Notes: generated by a model not told the origin, from the sequence alone. Shown: positions 24,450 through 38,213, counted from the stretch's first letter. The stretch: DNA of 64,000 nt from Circinella umbellata (GCA_025093555.1 JAIWNF010000057.1:215975-279974), one strand, 5' to 3'. Translations and numbers: made by a program.

Positions 24450-26014
24450 TATATAATACAATAGCAACGGAGACTAGAGATCATCGATCGGAATACAATT
24501 TATATTCTATGTGTTATACTACTTAGATGTTTATATACAAAAATAAATTTATACGTAGTGAACCAAGAATGCCTTTTATCATATTGTTATCTCATATGTT
24601 ATTCTAATAATAAAATATTACCACTTCTTGTATAATATATTATACAAATGCAGCTTTATAAACCATGGACACTGCTTAGTAATAGCAGTTCTATAGTAGT
24701 AGTACCAAATACATCATATCAATTCAGGATCACATATTTTCATCGTTCTTCTTCGTACATATGACTAATAAAGAAATTCGATGGAAAGATATTATATGGT
24801 AAAAATTAAGTAGCCCGTTCACCTCAGATATCGTAGCGATGGCGACATTCTTTTCATTGTTTTAAACATAATTTATATTAAGTAAACATTGTTATAGTTG
24901 TACGAATTTTTTCTTTTAGTTATCCGCATGATTAAATGGGATCATTGTCCCACATAATAATTTATTAAAATAAAATAAGCAGGAAATAATCTGAATATAC
25001 TTTATTTTATTGTTTTCTAATCACAGTAATCAATTACTGTATAATTCTATTACACTGGGATTTATTCTTTACTTTGAGTAGATTTTTCAAATCTGTGGGA
25101 ATGATGATGATATAGATAATATATTTACCGGATTTATACAACATATTACTCAATTAATGATGAAATGTTATAATCTGCTGGTCTTTCATTAAAAGTGATA
25201 TTTTTTACGACAGAGAAGAGGGTACATAATTTGCTTTCTCTTATTGGTCCCATAAATGCTTTAGTAATTTAAAAGTAAAGTTAGCAGACCAGAAAGCTGA
25301 ATGGTGTCGCGTACTAAAACAGAATTTGACATGTATGCCTATTTGTCAACTAATTTATACATATCAAACACGCAACTGATAATCTGATATTGAAAAAATG
25401 ATAAACATGACCTTTTTTTTTTCTGATGGTTTGTTCTTCCTTTCAGTGGATCTTTATCTCTTATGTCCCAATGCTAAAAAGTAAATATTCTTGTGTTTTA
25501 TAAGCAAGTGTTATAATCTATTTAAAAAATTGAACTCTTTTGGTATCTTTTTTTTAGAGGCGTCGGACCTTTTCAGTTACTAAAATAACTGTTAGCAGCT
25601 ATTTTTTTTTTTTCTTTTTTTTTCTTTAACACTTTTTCCTTCTAAACCATTTCCCCCCCTTTTTCAAAATAAAAAAAAAGGCGCAACAGGAAAAAAAAAA
25701 GCAACTTTTTTTTTGTCAAACGCAATCAAAAAAAAAAAATAATAAGTTTTTTTTTATCAATTCCAAGCAAGTTAAAACAAGAAAACACTTTTTTTTTTAA
25801 GTCAAAAAGAACTCGTTACAAGAATTCAAGTATAGTTTCAAGTAAATTTCTCTTTGTCTCTTACTCTCTCTATCTATCTCTCTATCTCTCTCTCTCTCTG
25901 TGTGTGTGTGTGCTGTATATATACCTATCTCTATCTTTTCAGCTACGCGCGTATACTCAGTCAAACAATACAATCAGTTGTTCAATCAAAGTCTATATAA
26001 GTCAGTAAATAGAA
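22993..26014. other. Intergenic between divergent genes, no gene seen
   Basis: A 3.0-kb AT-rich stretch between the metal transporter (-) and the RNA-binding protein gene (+). A TA microsatellite lies at 24417-24446. The 400 bp before 26015 are pyrimidine-rich, with CT and TG repeats at 25862-25912, and probably form the promoter and 5'UTR. A minus-strand open frame at 23150-23267 is short and unsupported. Confidence 0.55.
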
Positions 26015-28899
26015 ATGGATCCTCGTAAAAGTCGATTTTCACCTTATGAAACACGAGGTGGGCCTGGTGGACCATCATCGGCAGCACCCACAGGAATGGG
26101 AGGAAGACAGGGCAATTTCCGTAATAATAATAATATTAATAATCAACCCCCATCACCACAACGTGGGGATGTATTTTATGGACGTGGAGAACCCCCAAGA
26201 AGAAATTTAGGCATGAGTGGAAATAATATGGCTGCTGTCGGTGGTGGAGGAGGAGGAGGACCCATGATGAGAGCCAAAGGATCACGATTTCAAAGAACAT
26301 CAGAGTATGACAATAATGAATATATGAATTCCACCCCAGTTGACCGTACTTCTATTGGTTCTACAAGCAGTTATCATACAGCTGTTACTTCGCGTAGAGC
26401 AGGAGGCAGTCGTTGGGAGCCTAGAAGAGATAATAATTGGGATGATGACCGTGGTAAGATAATTTCAATTATACTTTGTTAAGCGAGTGAGTGAGTGAGT
26501 GAGTGAGATAAGACATACATACACATGTAACAAGGGGAGAGGAAGAAGAAGAAAAGTACTATTCTTCAGTTGAAAGGAATATTTTTCTTTTTGTACATTG
26601 GAAGAATTTTATTTACATAAATTGCTATGTATTATTTTTTTTTATTCAGTTTCTTTAAATAATGAGGAACAAGAAAGGTCAAGTGAAAAACTTCCTGCTC
26701 ATATTGAACAACGTGTTGCAAGAGAAAAACCATGCAGAACATTATTTGTGAGAAATATTCAGGTAATAAAATTATTATCAGTATCCCTCACCATTTGTTG
26801 ATGATCGATCGAAGAACTATTCTTTTTATACATATATATCTTCTCCATGACTAAAGAAGGCAAAACAAAAAAAAACCATAATTTATTGTTATTGTTAGTA
26901 TGATCTCAAAGCTCACGAAATTAGGGAAATGTATGAGAAGTTCGGTGAGGTTAAAGAAGTTTTTAATTTAATTGAAAGTCGTGGCATGGTTTTTGTCACT
27001 TTTGTAAGTTTTTCTGTTTTTTTTTTTCCTCTTATTTGTTATCTTATCAGGCAAACTATCATTTCCATCAGAGGGAGAAGAAAAAGTATATTAGTATATT
27101 AAGTTATTCTCGGAATTTTTTGATGCTCTATGTATAGTATGATATAAGATCTGCCGAAAAGGCAAAAGACGCTACTCAAGGCATGTTTTTAGCAAATCGA
27201 AGAATTGATGTTCATTACTCTTTACCTAAGGAAGAAGAAGAAAATGCAAAATGTGATCGTACTAAAAATCAGGTACCAAAAAAAAAAGTTTATTCATTCA
27301 CTTATCATTCTATCGTACACTTGATAAGTTACTTGATAATTGATCTCTTGACGCTTTTTTTCTTATTATACAGGGTACTTTACTTTTCACATTAAAAAAT
27401 ACGGACTCATGGTTACAAGATGATCAATTATATGATTATTTTGGTCAATTTGGTGAAGTAAAAATTATTCGTACACCTCATTTCCGACATCATGGTACTG
27501 AAGCTCTTGAGAGACGGTATGTTTTTTTTTTATTTCGGTCATTATTATTATTATTATTGAATGGGTATAATATATACTGATATTGAAATTAAAATAGTAA
27601 CCGACAACGTTTCGTTGAGTTTTATGATTCTCGTGGATGTGTCGATGCTTATGATAGCTGTCATGGCAAAGAATATAAGGGTGGTCGCTGGGATGTTTCA
27701 TTCTTTTGGGATCATACTAATAGGTAAAAATTTTTAGTGATACTTTTTAACATAGTATTCATTATTCAGTAACTAACGTGTTTATCATCATATATAGAGA
27801 AAGAACTGAGGCATTTGCTGCAAAGAAAGAAAGACCTGCTGATATGCGAGTAAAAGATCGTCGTGATGAAAGACGTCGTGGTGGTAGAGGGGGTGATTTT
27901 GGTCGATCTAGACGTCAGTTTGATGATGACCGTCGTGGAAGTTATGATGATCATGGTAATTATAACCACAAAAAGAAACCATATGCTGACTTATGTAGGT
28001 GATAACCGAGAAAGCTGATTATTAATATATATATATATATAGGCCGAGGCGCACGTTTTGAACGTAGATCCATGTCACCTCGCGATGAAGGTCGTCGCTA
28101 TAACCCAGAAACTCCAACATATACTTCAAATGAAGATCGACAACGATATGAAAATGCTCATAAGGCACAACAGGTAACAATGATAAGCTATTTTTCTTCC
28201 TGTTCTTATACATCTACTATTTTCATAAACTAACAATACTTTATGGATATATAGCTTTTAACAATGTTCGCACAAAATCAAGATGAGCCCGACGGTGAAT
28301 CTTCTCAAGGAGTCCCTGTTGGCCAATCCTATACACCAGTACAACATCAACAACCTTCCCCGTATCAGCCTATTCATGGGATGGCTCAAGCTCCCCCACA
28401 ACCTGTTGCAAATGACCAGACTGCACAATTACAACAAGTATTAGGCTTTCTTGTAAGTTGAAATAATAATGTTGATAATGATCATCCTTGTTCGTAATAT
28501 AAATATTTCGAATGATTATAACCTGTGATCTTAACTTTATCTTATTTCTAGACTCAAGTGGCAGCTCAACAACAGCAGCAACAACAACAACAACAATATC
28601 AAGCACCACCACCTCAGCCACAACCTGTTCCTGTTGCTCCCTCTGCAGTTTCACAACCACTAGCTGGTGCTCCCAGTGATCAACCACAACAACCACAACA
28701 ACAACCTATCACGGATCCAGCTGCTGCACTGAGTCAATTAGCTCAAATATTACAAAGTCAACAACAACAACAACAAACAGTAGCAGCGCAACAGCAACCT
28801 CTTCAACAACAAGTACCTCCATCTCAACAGCAGCCACAAGGATCTTACCCACCCGTATCATCTGCTAGCTGGAATCGACCTGATCAACAACCTCAATAA
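26015..28899 (+). CDS. Mei2-like RNA-binding protein with two RRMs, 10 exons
   Basis: Exons are 26015-26453, 26650-26762, 26899-27003, 27138-27272, 27374-27516, 27598-27723, 27798-27955, 28043-28173, 28255-28452 and 28552-28899, giving 631 residues with every joint in frame. The N-terminus (1-150) is Gly/Arg/Asn-rich. RRM1 (about 177-250) has RTLFVRNIQ and SRGMVFVTFYDIRSAEKA, then RRIDVHYSLPKE. RRM2 (about 265-350) has GTLLFTLKN and RQRFVEFYDSRG. This RRM1-RRM2 arrangement, with the YDIRSA and HYSLPK motifs, is that of Mei2-like proteins. The third C-terminal RRM typical of Mei2 is absent. An RGG/Arg/Asp-rich linker follows (about 355-400), then a Gln/Pro-rich tail with a CAA/CAG-encoded polyQ tract near 28567-28596. 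Likely a nuclear or cytoplasmic mRNA regulator; the target is unknown. Confidence 0.88.
26483..26505. repeat. GAGT tetranucleotide microsatellite in intron 1
   Basis: About five tandem copies of GAGT lie about 30 bp downstream of the exon 1 donor of the Mei2-like gene. Confidence 0.7.
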
Positions 28900-29064
28900 T
28901 TGGTTGGTTGATTGATTAATCAATTAGTTTTTTTTTTCTTGATAAATACATATAAAAGTATATAAAAATAATCAAAATTTGACATACAATTTTTTTTTGC
29001 ATTTTAAAGTATAACATTTTGGGGGACCCAATACACTTTTTGATTTGGCCAATAATTTTTTTTT

Positions 29065-32000
29065 CCTGGTAATTTTTCAATATCCAGTATAATAATCAGG
29101 AATTTGTTGCAAAAATAAATAAATATAAGCTTCTGTGTCTTTTTTATTACATTTCATATATTACTGTATTTTTACTACCTTATGAGCATATATATCATTA
29201 TGTAATATATTTTTTCTTTATGGGCATCTTGCTTGTCATCCTGGAGAATTTTTACAAACTTATAACTGTTTATGAACTGTCTTAAACAGATATGTCAAAG
29301 CTGCCACTTTGATTAAGCGAGAACATAAAATAAAATCAAGGACGTAAGGTATTCTCATCGTATTATGTAAAAACCATTCTGAGAAACATATTTTTTTTTT
29401 ATTTTGTAGCGACAAAGATACCTTGAAGCCAAGAGAAAAAAAAAGACGTGGCAGGATCCAAATAATGAGCATTGAGCAATAAGCTAAAATTCACCTACTC
29501 ACACACACATTCTTCCTTTGCATTATTATCATCTTTCTACATCCTTGTCTTGTGTCTATAACACAAAAGTAATTACTTTATTTTATTCAGGTCAGGGAGG
29601 AAAAAGTTTATACAACATAAATATAAAAGATACGTACCGAGGTTTTTTTTTTTTGAACAAAAAAGAAAAAATTCAAAGGTGGTTTTCTCTTTGTTTGGTA
29701 AGGATAGTATAAAATATATTGATTTTTGGAGAAAGAAAAAAAATCATGAATATTAATATAAAAGTATGCATGGAAATAAATAATTGTTTTCTATTATCTT
29801 CTTCACGGATCGGTCTCTTTTCTCGTTGAAAACCTATATGTAAATGATGTAATTGTGTCGCAAAGATGATGTGGATCGCAATACTTTTATGTAGAAATTT
29901 ATCTAAAAAACTAACTTCTCTACTGACGTCAATGTTTTTTGTTGATGATTTGATGATGCTTCAGGTCGGTTCATTGATTTCTTTTATATGATGTACGTAT
30001 AGTATTGAAAATAATAAAATGTACGTAGCTATTTTTTTTCTTTCTGTCCAAGCTTCATTTGGGCTAGTTGTGCAAAAAAAAAAAAAAGATTCTACTTATA
30101 AAAGCTTTGCGATATTGAAGTATAAAAAAATCTATCCTTCCAACGCAAAAGAAGAATAATATTCAAGTAACCAGTCTATATATTGATATATTTGCGTAAG
30201 GAATGTATGTCAATGATAAGAAACCAAAAGATGTCGCTCTTCTTCCATCTAACAACTACATTAAACTCCCTCCCCCTACCTTCAATAGATAGTACAGCAG
30301 TGCTATCTGCCACCACTTATGGATTTGGATTTTTTTTGATCGTTATAGCACTAGTTACTTAACACTACTCTGGTCATAGTTTTCGTAATAGATGCAAAGC
30401 TGGCTCTATAATCAAAATATTAGCCAATTACGAGCACCCTCCCCATATTATTTTTATTTTATGTACCTGTTATAAAAAAAATTCAGCAACTGTTATAGTT
30501 GTTATAGCAACAACAATATGCTGTGCAAAAAAAGAGCTGTAATAATTTTAATTTTTTTTCTGAGAGTGAAGAATTTTTACATATAATACTAACAACTGCT
30601 ACAATCAATTTTATATTAATCGTGCTTTTAAGAATAATAAAGTTGTTTTCGTATGTGTGTGTGTGTATTGTATTACATGTTTAAATATACATATTATTTA
30701 TATAGTGAATTATTTATAAGAGAGAGATACATATGGAAGTGTACTACGTATAGACATTATTGGAAGGAATAGGCACTATTGCGAAGATAAAGGAGATACT
30801 GTGTTGTATGCATTTTTTGTTTGATTGTCTTTTTAGAGTTTTGAAACATAATCCATCACAGCATTTCGCCATGAAAAGACGGACGGAAGGATCGAGACAG
30901 CCTTGAGAAATCCTGAAAAGGAAGCGGGAAGAACAACTTCAGTTGACCTTTTACGAATGTAAACCTCGTTGTCGACTTGAGTTAATGATTCAAAATAAAT
31001 TTTGTTATCAATTGTAAGAACGGTAAATATGCGAGGATGAGGGGAACAAGCGTTAGGACTGTTGGAGTTAACCACTCTTAATGCATTACGGTAAACTTTT
31101 TGAGTGTCGCTGATGTTCTTAGTTTCTTTTTCATATGCAAAGCCATCTGTAAATTTGATCATCATAATGGTTGCTTTTGGCTTTTTACTAGTAGTCATTG
31201 ATCCATCCCACTTATGTCTTTTTGCTGCGTCGGCTTCAATTTCAATCCTATGTATATATGCCTAAAGTTAGTTTTAACTCGACAGCCAGGTTATATATAT
31301 ATACATGTATACAAAAATCTAAAAGAGACTTTACCATTCAATGTCGGTCTTTTCGTTATATTGTAAAAAAAGTGCATTGATGATTGGAATAAGTCCATAA
31401 ATGGCACTTGTATGTTCACCATGATGACCAATGATGGGGTTGATTGAGGAAGTTAATAAATCCAGCCTATATGATTGATTAATACAAGCATCTTTATATT
31501 TTTTTTTACTGATCAAATCTCTATATGTAATCTAACATCTCTTACCAATTTCCGGTAATAATTTCTAAAGCACGCAAATCTCGATGTTTATATGGTCTAA
31601 ATTTGACTGGTTCAATTACGGGCGTTCTAACTGCAACAATGAGGTCTTTTTGATCAGGATCAGCTGCTGCAATGCTTTTCAATAATGAGGCACAATATTC
31701 ATCAGGTACCCAATCTCGTTCGACTGGTAGATTCAACTTTTCAAATAAGTCAGCATCTAAACTGTTCTTGAAAAGATCATAAACTCCCGTCTCCGTGAAA
31801 TCGATTATATTAAAAATTTTAAGACTAATTTTTATTAGATTATCTCTACTTTTATGTTTTTAATTTGAGTTTGTCCTGTGCCTACCTCGTGTCAAATTGA
31901 TCTACCACTTTCATCAATGGAATTAATGCAGTACGAAGGTCGGTAGGTGTATGCGTGGTAGACTGGATAACGGGAGGATCTGTAGATGATGAAGGTAATG

Positions 32001-33035
32001 CTATTGAATCGGCGAGGGAGTGGTGTCGTTTTCGAGCCAGGTCTTCAATGTCTTCGGCAATTGATTCCATCGTACTAGCAGCTATATCGGTCATTTTCTC
32101 AGCTGCTTCCAATTTTCGTTTAGACACTCTCCTGTTGCTTACGCCTTTCCAATAATTTTCATAATCCAAACCAAATTGGGAAGCTTGGTTGGCAGATTGC
32201 TGTAGTTACAAGAAATAATAAAGCATCGATACAAGAATAAAGGCAAAATTGTCAATTACTGTACTAACTGCTCTATTTCTTTATCACAATTTCAACATCA
32301 AATATTTTTTTTATATATTTAGGAGAGCTTACACTCATATTCTTTCTTGCTTTGAGTATATTTTTTTGGTGGTACTTGTCAGCTTTCTCGGCATAGTCAA
32401 GAGCACGGTCAAAAGTCATGTTTGTGATGGCTTCAGTAGAATCGAGCTGTCGGGCAAAATCGAAGTAGTCGTATGACAACACCCCGGGCCGTGTTGCTCT
32501 TGTGCTTTGTTGGTTTACCCATTGTTTATAATCAAAAGAGTTTCTTGGCATGTTATTAAAAAGTATATTTCAGTATAGCCAGAGGATCAGTAAAAGAAAA
32601 GTAAAAAAAAAAAAAAAAAGTAAAAGACAAGTTCAGGAGTATGTCAATGAAATAAAAAAAACGCTTTTATTTTATTTTCGAGATATAACTGATGTACAAA
32701 GAAATAAAACCGATTTTCCTAATTTTTACGGGTCAAAACAAATAAGTAAATGTTTTCCAGTAACAAGAAAAGCAGTGATCATTCGAGTTCAAATAATTTG
32801 TTGATCAAAGACATACGTAAATCATATGATAACGGAGATTGATCATTGGACTAAAAAAAAAAAAAAAAAAAAACATAAACATAAACATAAACAAGAATTG
32901 GATGGCACCAAATCAAGTAAAACCCTATAAAGTAATGGACGCGTTTGCTACCATCCTCATTTCACATGTGAAGAATATTCAAGAAAACAACAATCATCGT
33001 CATCTGCTTTATTGATTACATTAACACATGGTAGT
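29065..33035. repeat. Segmental duplication, copy A (uninterrupted)
   Basis: About 4 kb that is clearly homologous, with scattered substitutions and small indels, to 37505-47606. It begins shortly after the Mei2-like gene and ends within retrotransposon gag-like sequence. Copy A lacks the three MITE-type insertions and the recombinase element present in copy B. It carries the intact member of the duplicated gene. The outer boundaries are judged by eye and may be off by tens of bases. Confidence 0.85.
30833..32551 (-). CDS. Unrecognised 452-aa protein, duplicated family, intact copy
   Basis: Exons (minus) are 32333-32551, 31886-32199, 31546-31824, 31335-31466 and 30833-31247. All four introns have GT/AG ends and keep the frame, giving 452 residues. 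I do not recognise the family. The N-terminus (SFDYKQWVNQQ, then LDYAEKADKYHQKNILKA) is helical and polar. The middle has a predicted coiled segment with KRKLEAAEKMTDIAASTMES. The C-terminal half holds a patch (PVKFRPYKHRDLRALEIITG) followed by alternating hydrophobic strands and helices ending in WRNAVMDYVSKL. No signal peptide or membrane segment is evident. The paralogue at 39490-47087 is a pseudogene. Its placement beside retrotransposon remains suggests it may be a cargo or old element-borne gene, but it has normal introns like a host gene. Confidence 0.75.
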
Positions 33036-36000
33036 ACTGCAGAGCTGTTTACTATCAAAAAGAAAAACAAAGCAATGAGTATAATAATTCAGCACCCGCA
33101 ACAAAACAAAGAATCAAGATTTCTGATGTAAACAAATTTCTCATTGATTGGCAGTTAAAGAGCTTATTGGTCAACACGTTTTTCAAGTTTCATTGGTGCA
33201 GCTACCTGATCTATAACCACAACTTCATACAAAGCTTACGTGCAACAGCAAGATATGCATTTACTGAACGAGGACCTAACTAATTTGGTATGATAAGAAT
33301 CAATACCAGAAGACAATAACGCTCCTCACGTGTGGGGAAAAGTTAATAATGCACCACTACGCATCATTCTAGATGGTGAATGTACTTTCGTGATTGTTAG
33401 CCTCAATTTACTTAAGAAATTAGTATTGAAGAGGTTGATTCATAAATTGTACATTGAAATTAGAAGATAGCTATTTTATATCGCCTATTTATCGATTATT
33501 AAGTCTATCAATATCTATTGGAGAATCCAATACAAGAGATTTAAGTGCGTTATGTCTGAATGTGTCTAGCTATGATTTTTTACTGGGTTGGTGATAACGG
33601 ATTGGAAGTACCACATATACTTTATTTAAATAAATTAATAACTGATTCCATTGAAAATCGAATATACAGATATCTCTCAAAGAATATGCCTATGTCATTA
33701 AACGATAACAGAAATGATTTAGAAGTAACCTTAATAATAGATCAAGAAAATAAAAATATTAATAAAGATATGTAACTACATTATGATATCTGTAAATAAA
33801 AACCAAGTGAACGATTGTGGCGGCGAGGCAATCAAGTCAAAGATCGTCTTGGTAACTTTCTTCAGAAAGTGTAAGAATCAAATGACTTAATCGAAACATT
33901 AAATAAAAATTAGGAAGTCTTATTAAATCTTACAAACATATGAACATATAACGCAAACAAATCCGGCCTGATTTCATGTTGATACTAGCTGATGATGCAA
34001 AAGTTATATATCATTTTTGTCCAAATCCACGTATGTCTCATGCTGAAATGGATCATCTCAAAAAAGAATTAAAAGAAATAACGGAAGATGATATTATTGT
34101 AACAAAAATGCATGACAAAGAAAATGTGTATTTGGATGGTTGGTCCTTTTTGTGTTGTTATGTTCGAAAAAAGACCAAGGAGTTGCGATTAATAACAATG
34201 TTTCAAGCATCAAACAGAGTTACGTCAAAGGATATCTGGCCTTTACCTGATATTACATCATTAATTGAAAATCTAGGAAGAAAAGAAAAAACAGTTTATA
34301 CAGTTTATACAGTACGTACAAGCATTGACCTATCAAAAGAATTCAGTTGATGAAAATATGATAAAGAAACATCGGCGAAACTTACAATGTCAACATCATT
34401 TAGAATTACAGCCACCAAGTCCGTCTTTTTGGCGCATTTAAAGGAACTCATTGTTTTTTCATAAGTATTTATTTGGCTATGAAACCGTTTTTAGGTGATT
34501 TTGTTAAAGCATTTATTGATAATACCATGGTGTATTCTCCTGACCTGGAGAATCGTTTGGATCATTTGCGACAAGTATTTAACCGATCAGAACAAGTCAA
34601 TATGACTATTAATTCAAACAAAGTTGCATTATGAAGAAGTCCATTGAAGCACTAAGATTTGTTATTTCGACACAACGTGTTCAACCAAGTAAGAACCATA
34701 TATTATAAGTTAATGAGTATCCAAGACGAAATAATCCAACAACAGTTCGTGCATTTTTGTGTCTCTGTGGACTTATACGCCGTCATGTTCAAGGCTATGC
34801 TTTGAAACCTGCTCAATTAGTAAACCTTACCAAGAAAAGTCAATTCTTTATTTGGAATAAAGCAGCAGAGAAAACATCCATTGAAATTAAAGAAGAAAAA
34901 TTAATGAAATGTGTAACTTTATTTTTTCAGACAAGGTCAAGAGTACCATCTTTATTGTGATGCTTCTGATAACACTGTTGAAGCTGTTTTGTGTCAAGTA
35001 CAAGATGATGGTGACTTGGAACCTATTTGCTTTATTCCAAGAAGGTTACAACCTGCCGAAGTACGATATGCTTCGGTAGAAAAAGAATTCTTGGTAATAA
35101 TATATGCGTTATGAGAACTGCGAAAGTATTTGCTCGATAAAGTATTTACTGTATGGACAGTAAGGCCGTGTGCAACTTGTGCAGACATCGCAGATTCATC
35201 AGAGATATCGAAGTTTATGATTCAAATTTAAAAGCGATTTCTAATCCACAATATGTAGAAAGGATCTGTTCGTAATCACGTACTTGAGATATTCGTATAA
35301 CCAAGTTAGACCAATGAAAGCTATTGTATATTGCATATTTATAGATTTTTTATATTGAAAAAAAAACATTAACGATTGGAACGGGGGCTCTTGCTTTTCC
35401 CTTCTTGAGTCGACGGGATTGGGTTGTAGTGGGGGGGGGGTAGATAAGGTAGATCATGATGGCAATAGGGCACATAACCCAGCAGTATGTTTTATTTTTA
35501 CAAAAGGTGTTGATAATACCGGTCCATAGTATGCGTCTCCAACGATCGGTATTAGGGCCTGTGAAGAATTTAAATTTAGAACACGTCATATCGCTGGGAA
35601 GTTAAATGGCGCAGCTGACGCACTTTCGAGATATCCACCACCCGAATTGCCATATGAACAAAGTGGTAAAGATGATCTTAAGAATCTCTATGATTATGAC
35701 TTCCTCATATTAGAAACATGATATGAACCGTATTCACAAGAAATTTGTAACTATTTGGCAAGTCCATCCATTCAAGTAGCTTCCAAGACTTTGAAAGTAT
35801 GTAGCGTCAAGAAGATTCGAGTCGACTAATCAATATTTATATCGTAGAATTGGTGATAGATGAGTTAAGATTCCGTATATTAATGAAGGTTCTTGAAATA
35901 TTTAAAAGATTGTTCATGATGGTCAAGATCATTTTGGCATTCATGCAACATGAGCGCTTTCATTTTTTTTTTTTGGTGGCCTGAAGCATACAGGTATATG

Positions 36001-36360
36001 TGTAATTTTATCAAGACCTGCCATCATTGCCAATCTGCCAAGGAAGTAATACGCATTAGGACAAGTTCCAGTAATGTATTTATTTGAAAAATCACTACTG
36101 ATGACATATGTCGGTCCAATAGTTCCTGTATCCATATATTGATTTGTGTTGAACATTTCACTTGCTGGCCTGTTGTCATTGCAACGGAAAAAGCTGATGC
36201 ACAAATGGTTGCAGAGTTTCTGTATGACTAGATGTTGGTATTATGATCTATATTTTCAGTTTGAATTCCGATTATTGACATCTGCTATTCTAAATAAAAT
36301 GGGACTTTCTGGTCGTCCCCATATATATGGACTGGATATTTCCTTTTTTCCTTTTTAACA
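33000..36360 (+). mobile_element. Degraded Ty3/gypsy-type retrotransposon (gag zinc knuckle to integrase)
   Basis: Plus-strand fragments in shifting frames with many stops follow the order of Ty3 pol. A protease-like LDGECTFVIVS lies near 33370. A reverse transcriptase start (RMSHAEMDHLKKEL, then KDIWPLPDI) lies at 34030-34260, and its active-site box is degraded to FIDNTMVYS near 34510. Connection and RNase H segments (YLYCDASDNTVEAVLCQVQ, then YASVEKEFLVIIYAL) lie at 34940-35110. The phrase AADALSRYPPPELPYEQSG lies near 35610, and integrase zinc-binding remnants (DHFGIHAT, then KTCHHCQSAKE) at 35930-36050. No reading frame is intact. No LTRs were identified. The element is dead. Confidence 0.8.
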
Positions 36361-37504
36361 TTTTAACTGCTTCCATGTTTCAAAGAACATAAACTGTTTA
36401 CCTTGGACATAGATTACATGAAACAACAAACACCTTAACAATTTCAAAAATCTCAGTCGCATATGGGAATTTAATTTGCTATACCACGTCATATAAAAAA
36501 TATTTTTGGTAAGAAATTAAATAGATGAGAAGATATAGAAAATATCTGTTGCTAATTCAAAGTTTATTTTTTTCATATAGTGGTTAAAGAATATCACGCT
36601 AAAAGACGCGTACTCTCAACGCCTATGATTTCTCAATAGGTTGTTTGCGTGGGTATGAAACTTATACACATGCAAGGACTTGGGATTACTTGAATTTCCC
36701 CTTGACCATGATGTGATATCAAGCCTCTGGCGTAACCCATAGCATGACCCGTAGCAGTGCTTATGCGGTGCTATTTCTTATCTTCACCTTGGATCCAGTT
36801 TATAATTTCAAGGCAAGTGAATAAAGCAATGGGTGATAGGAATTAATTGTTTACTAATTTTATATTTAGTGTTTTTTTCTTTTTGTGTATAGTTTCTAGC
36901 AATGTACGCTAGAAAACAATAAAAAAATTATCCAATTCAATTTTACAATAAAGCAAGCGCTAGTGAATAAGTCGTTTTACTTTCTATAAATAACCTCTTT
37001 TCTCTCGCATCGTATGATGAATGAGTTTTTTTATATATGTTACTGGTTATCCTCTGTGATTTTTTACATCTATTTCGATTCAAAGGTTGACATGGACCCT
37101 CAAATTGCAACAATTTTATATAAAGATCATTTTGAAAGCTAATTACACTGATTGAACTTTGGTGTGTAGGTGTGTATTATACTTATAATTAAAAATGAAT
37201 GAATGGAAGAAAAACTGCTTTATTTTTCAACTCTTGTAGTCCATTTTGTTCGATCTTCATACATCTAATGTATTGACTTGTTACCCAGCTCTATGCATCT
37301 GTGCTCAATCTCTTTTAAAGCGGCTTCAGGTGTAAGTTAGTATTCTTCTTTAAAAGATTTAATGTCACGACCCATGTATCATTACCTCTTCGCCATTTTG
37401 GTTTCCAAATATAGTAAGTTGTATTTTGGAATGAAACACTTGGCATAGTTCATTGATTCGATGGATTATACATAAAGTAATTTAGTCATTAGTAATTTTT
37501 GTCG
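36361..37504. other. AT-rich spacer after the Ty3 relic
   Basis: Probably includes the decayed 3' end of the retrotransposon and flanking DNA. No coding segment, LTR pair or other structure could be supported. Confidence 0.4.
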
Positions 37505-37939
37505 AATCATTATAATTTTTTATTATCCAATATAATAATCTGGAACTTACTGCAAAAATAAATAAATAAAAGCTTCTATGTCTCTTCTATTACATTTATA
37601 TTACTGCTTTTTAACTGCCCCATGAACATATATATCACTATGTAATAATATGTTTTCTCTCTATTGATATTTGCTTGTCACCCTGCAGAATTTTCATAAA
37701 CCTATAACCGTTTATGAACTGTCTTTAACAAATATGTCAAAACTGCCACTTTAATTAAGAAAGGACATAAAATAAAAGCAAGCATGTACGTAACGTAATT
37801 TCATCATATCAGAAATCATTCTGAAAAACATTTTTTTTTCATTTATAGTGACAAAGGTATCTTTCTTGAAGCCAAGAGAAAAAAAAGACATGGCAGGATC
37901 CAAATAATAAGCATTGAGCAATAAGCTAAAATTCACCTA

Positions 37940-38213
37940 TGGAGATTAATAGAATATATTATGATAATAAGATTTTTAATGTAATTAAAAAATTTATTAT
38001 TTTATAATATATGATAAATTAAAATTAAAATTTTTAATTATTTTGATTTTTAGAAATTGAATCGATTATCTCTTTCATTGTTGTAGAAGAAGGTGTCCAA
38101 GAAAGATGGAAGATTTTTTGAAGGTGTTCTGGACTTTATGAAGTAAACCCTAAACAACTGGTAAGTTGTTATCAAGACATAGTTGGATATCTAAAAGATA
38201 TCAACTAGTCCCC
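37940..38213. mobile_element. Small MITE, about 274 bp, TA target site
   Basis: Copy A reads ...CACCTACTCACAC. Copy B reads CACCTA, then 274 bp, then TACCCACAC, so the insert is bounded by TA on both sides and the empty site has one TA. Its ends (TGGAGATTAATAG and CTAGTCCCC) resemble those of the larger foldback elements at 40620 and 41713 (GGAGGATTAA, GGGAGTTAAT). No coding capacity. Confidence 0.7.

Noticed and set aside
28370..28696. Minus-strand Val/Gln-rich open frame
   Set aside because: Antisense of the Gln/Pro-rich tail of the Mei2-like gene.
33560..33775. 71-codon open frame on the plus strand
   Set aside because: Falls in decayed retrotransposon sequence and shows no match to a pol segment in that frame.
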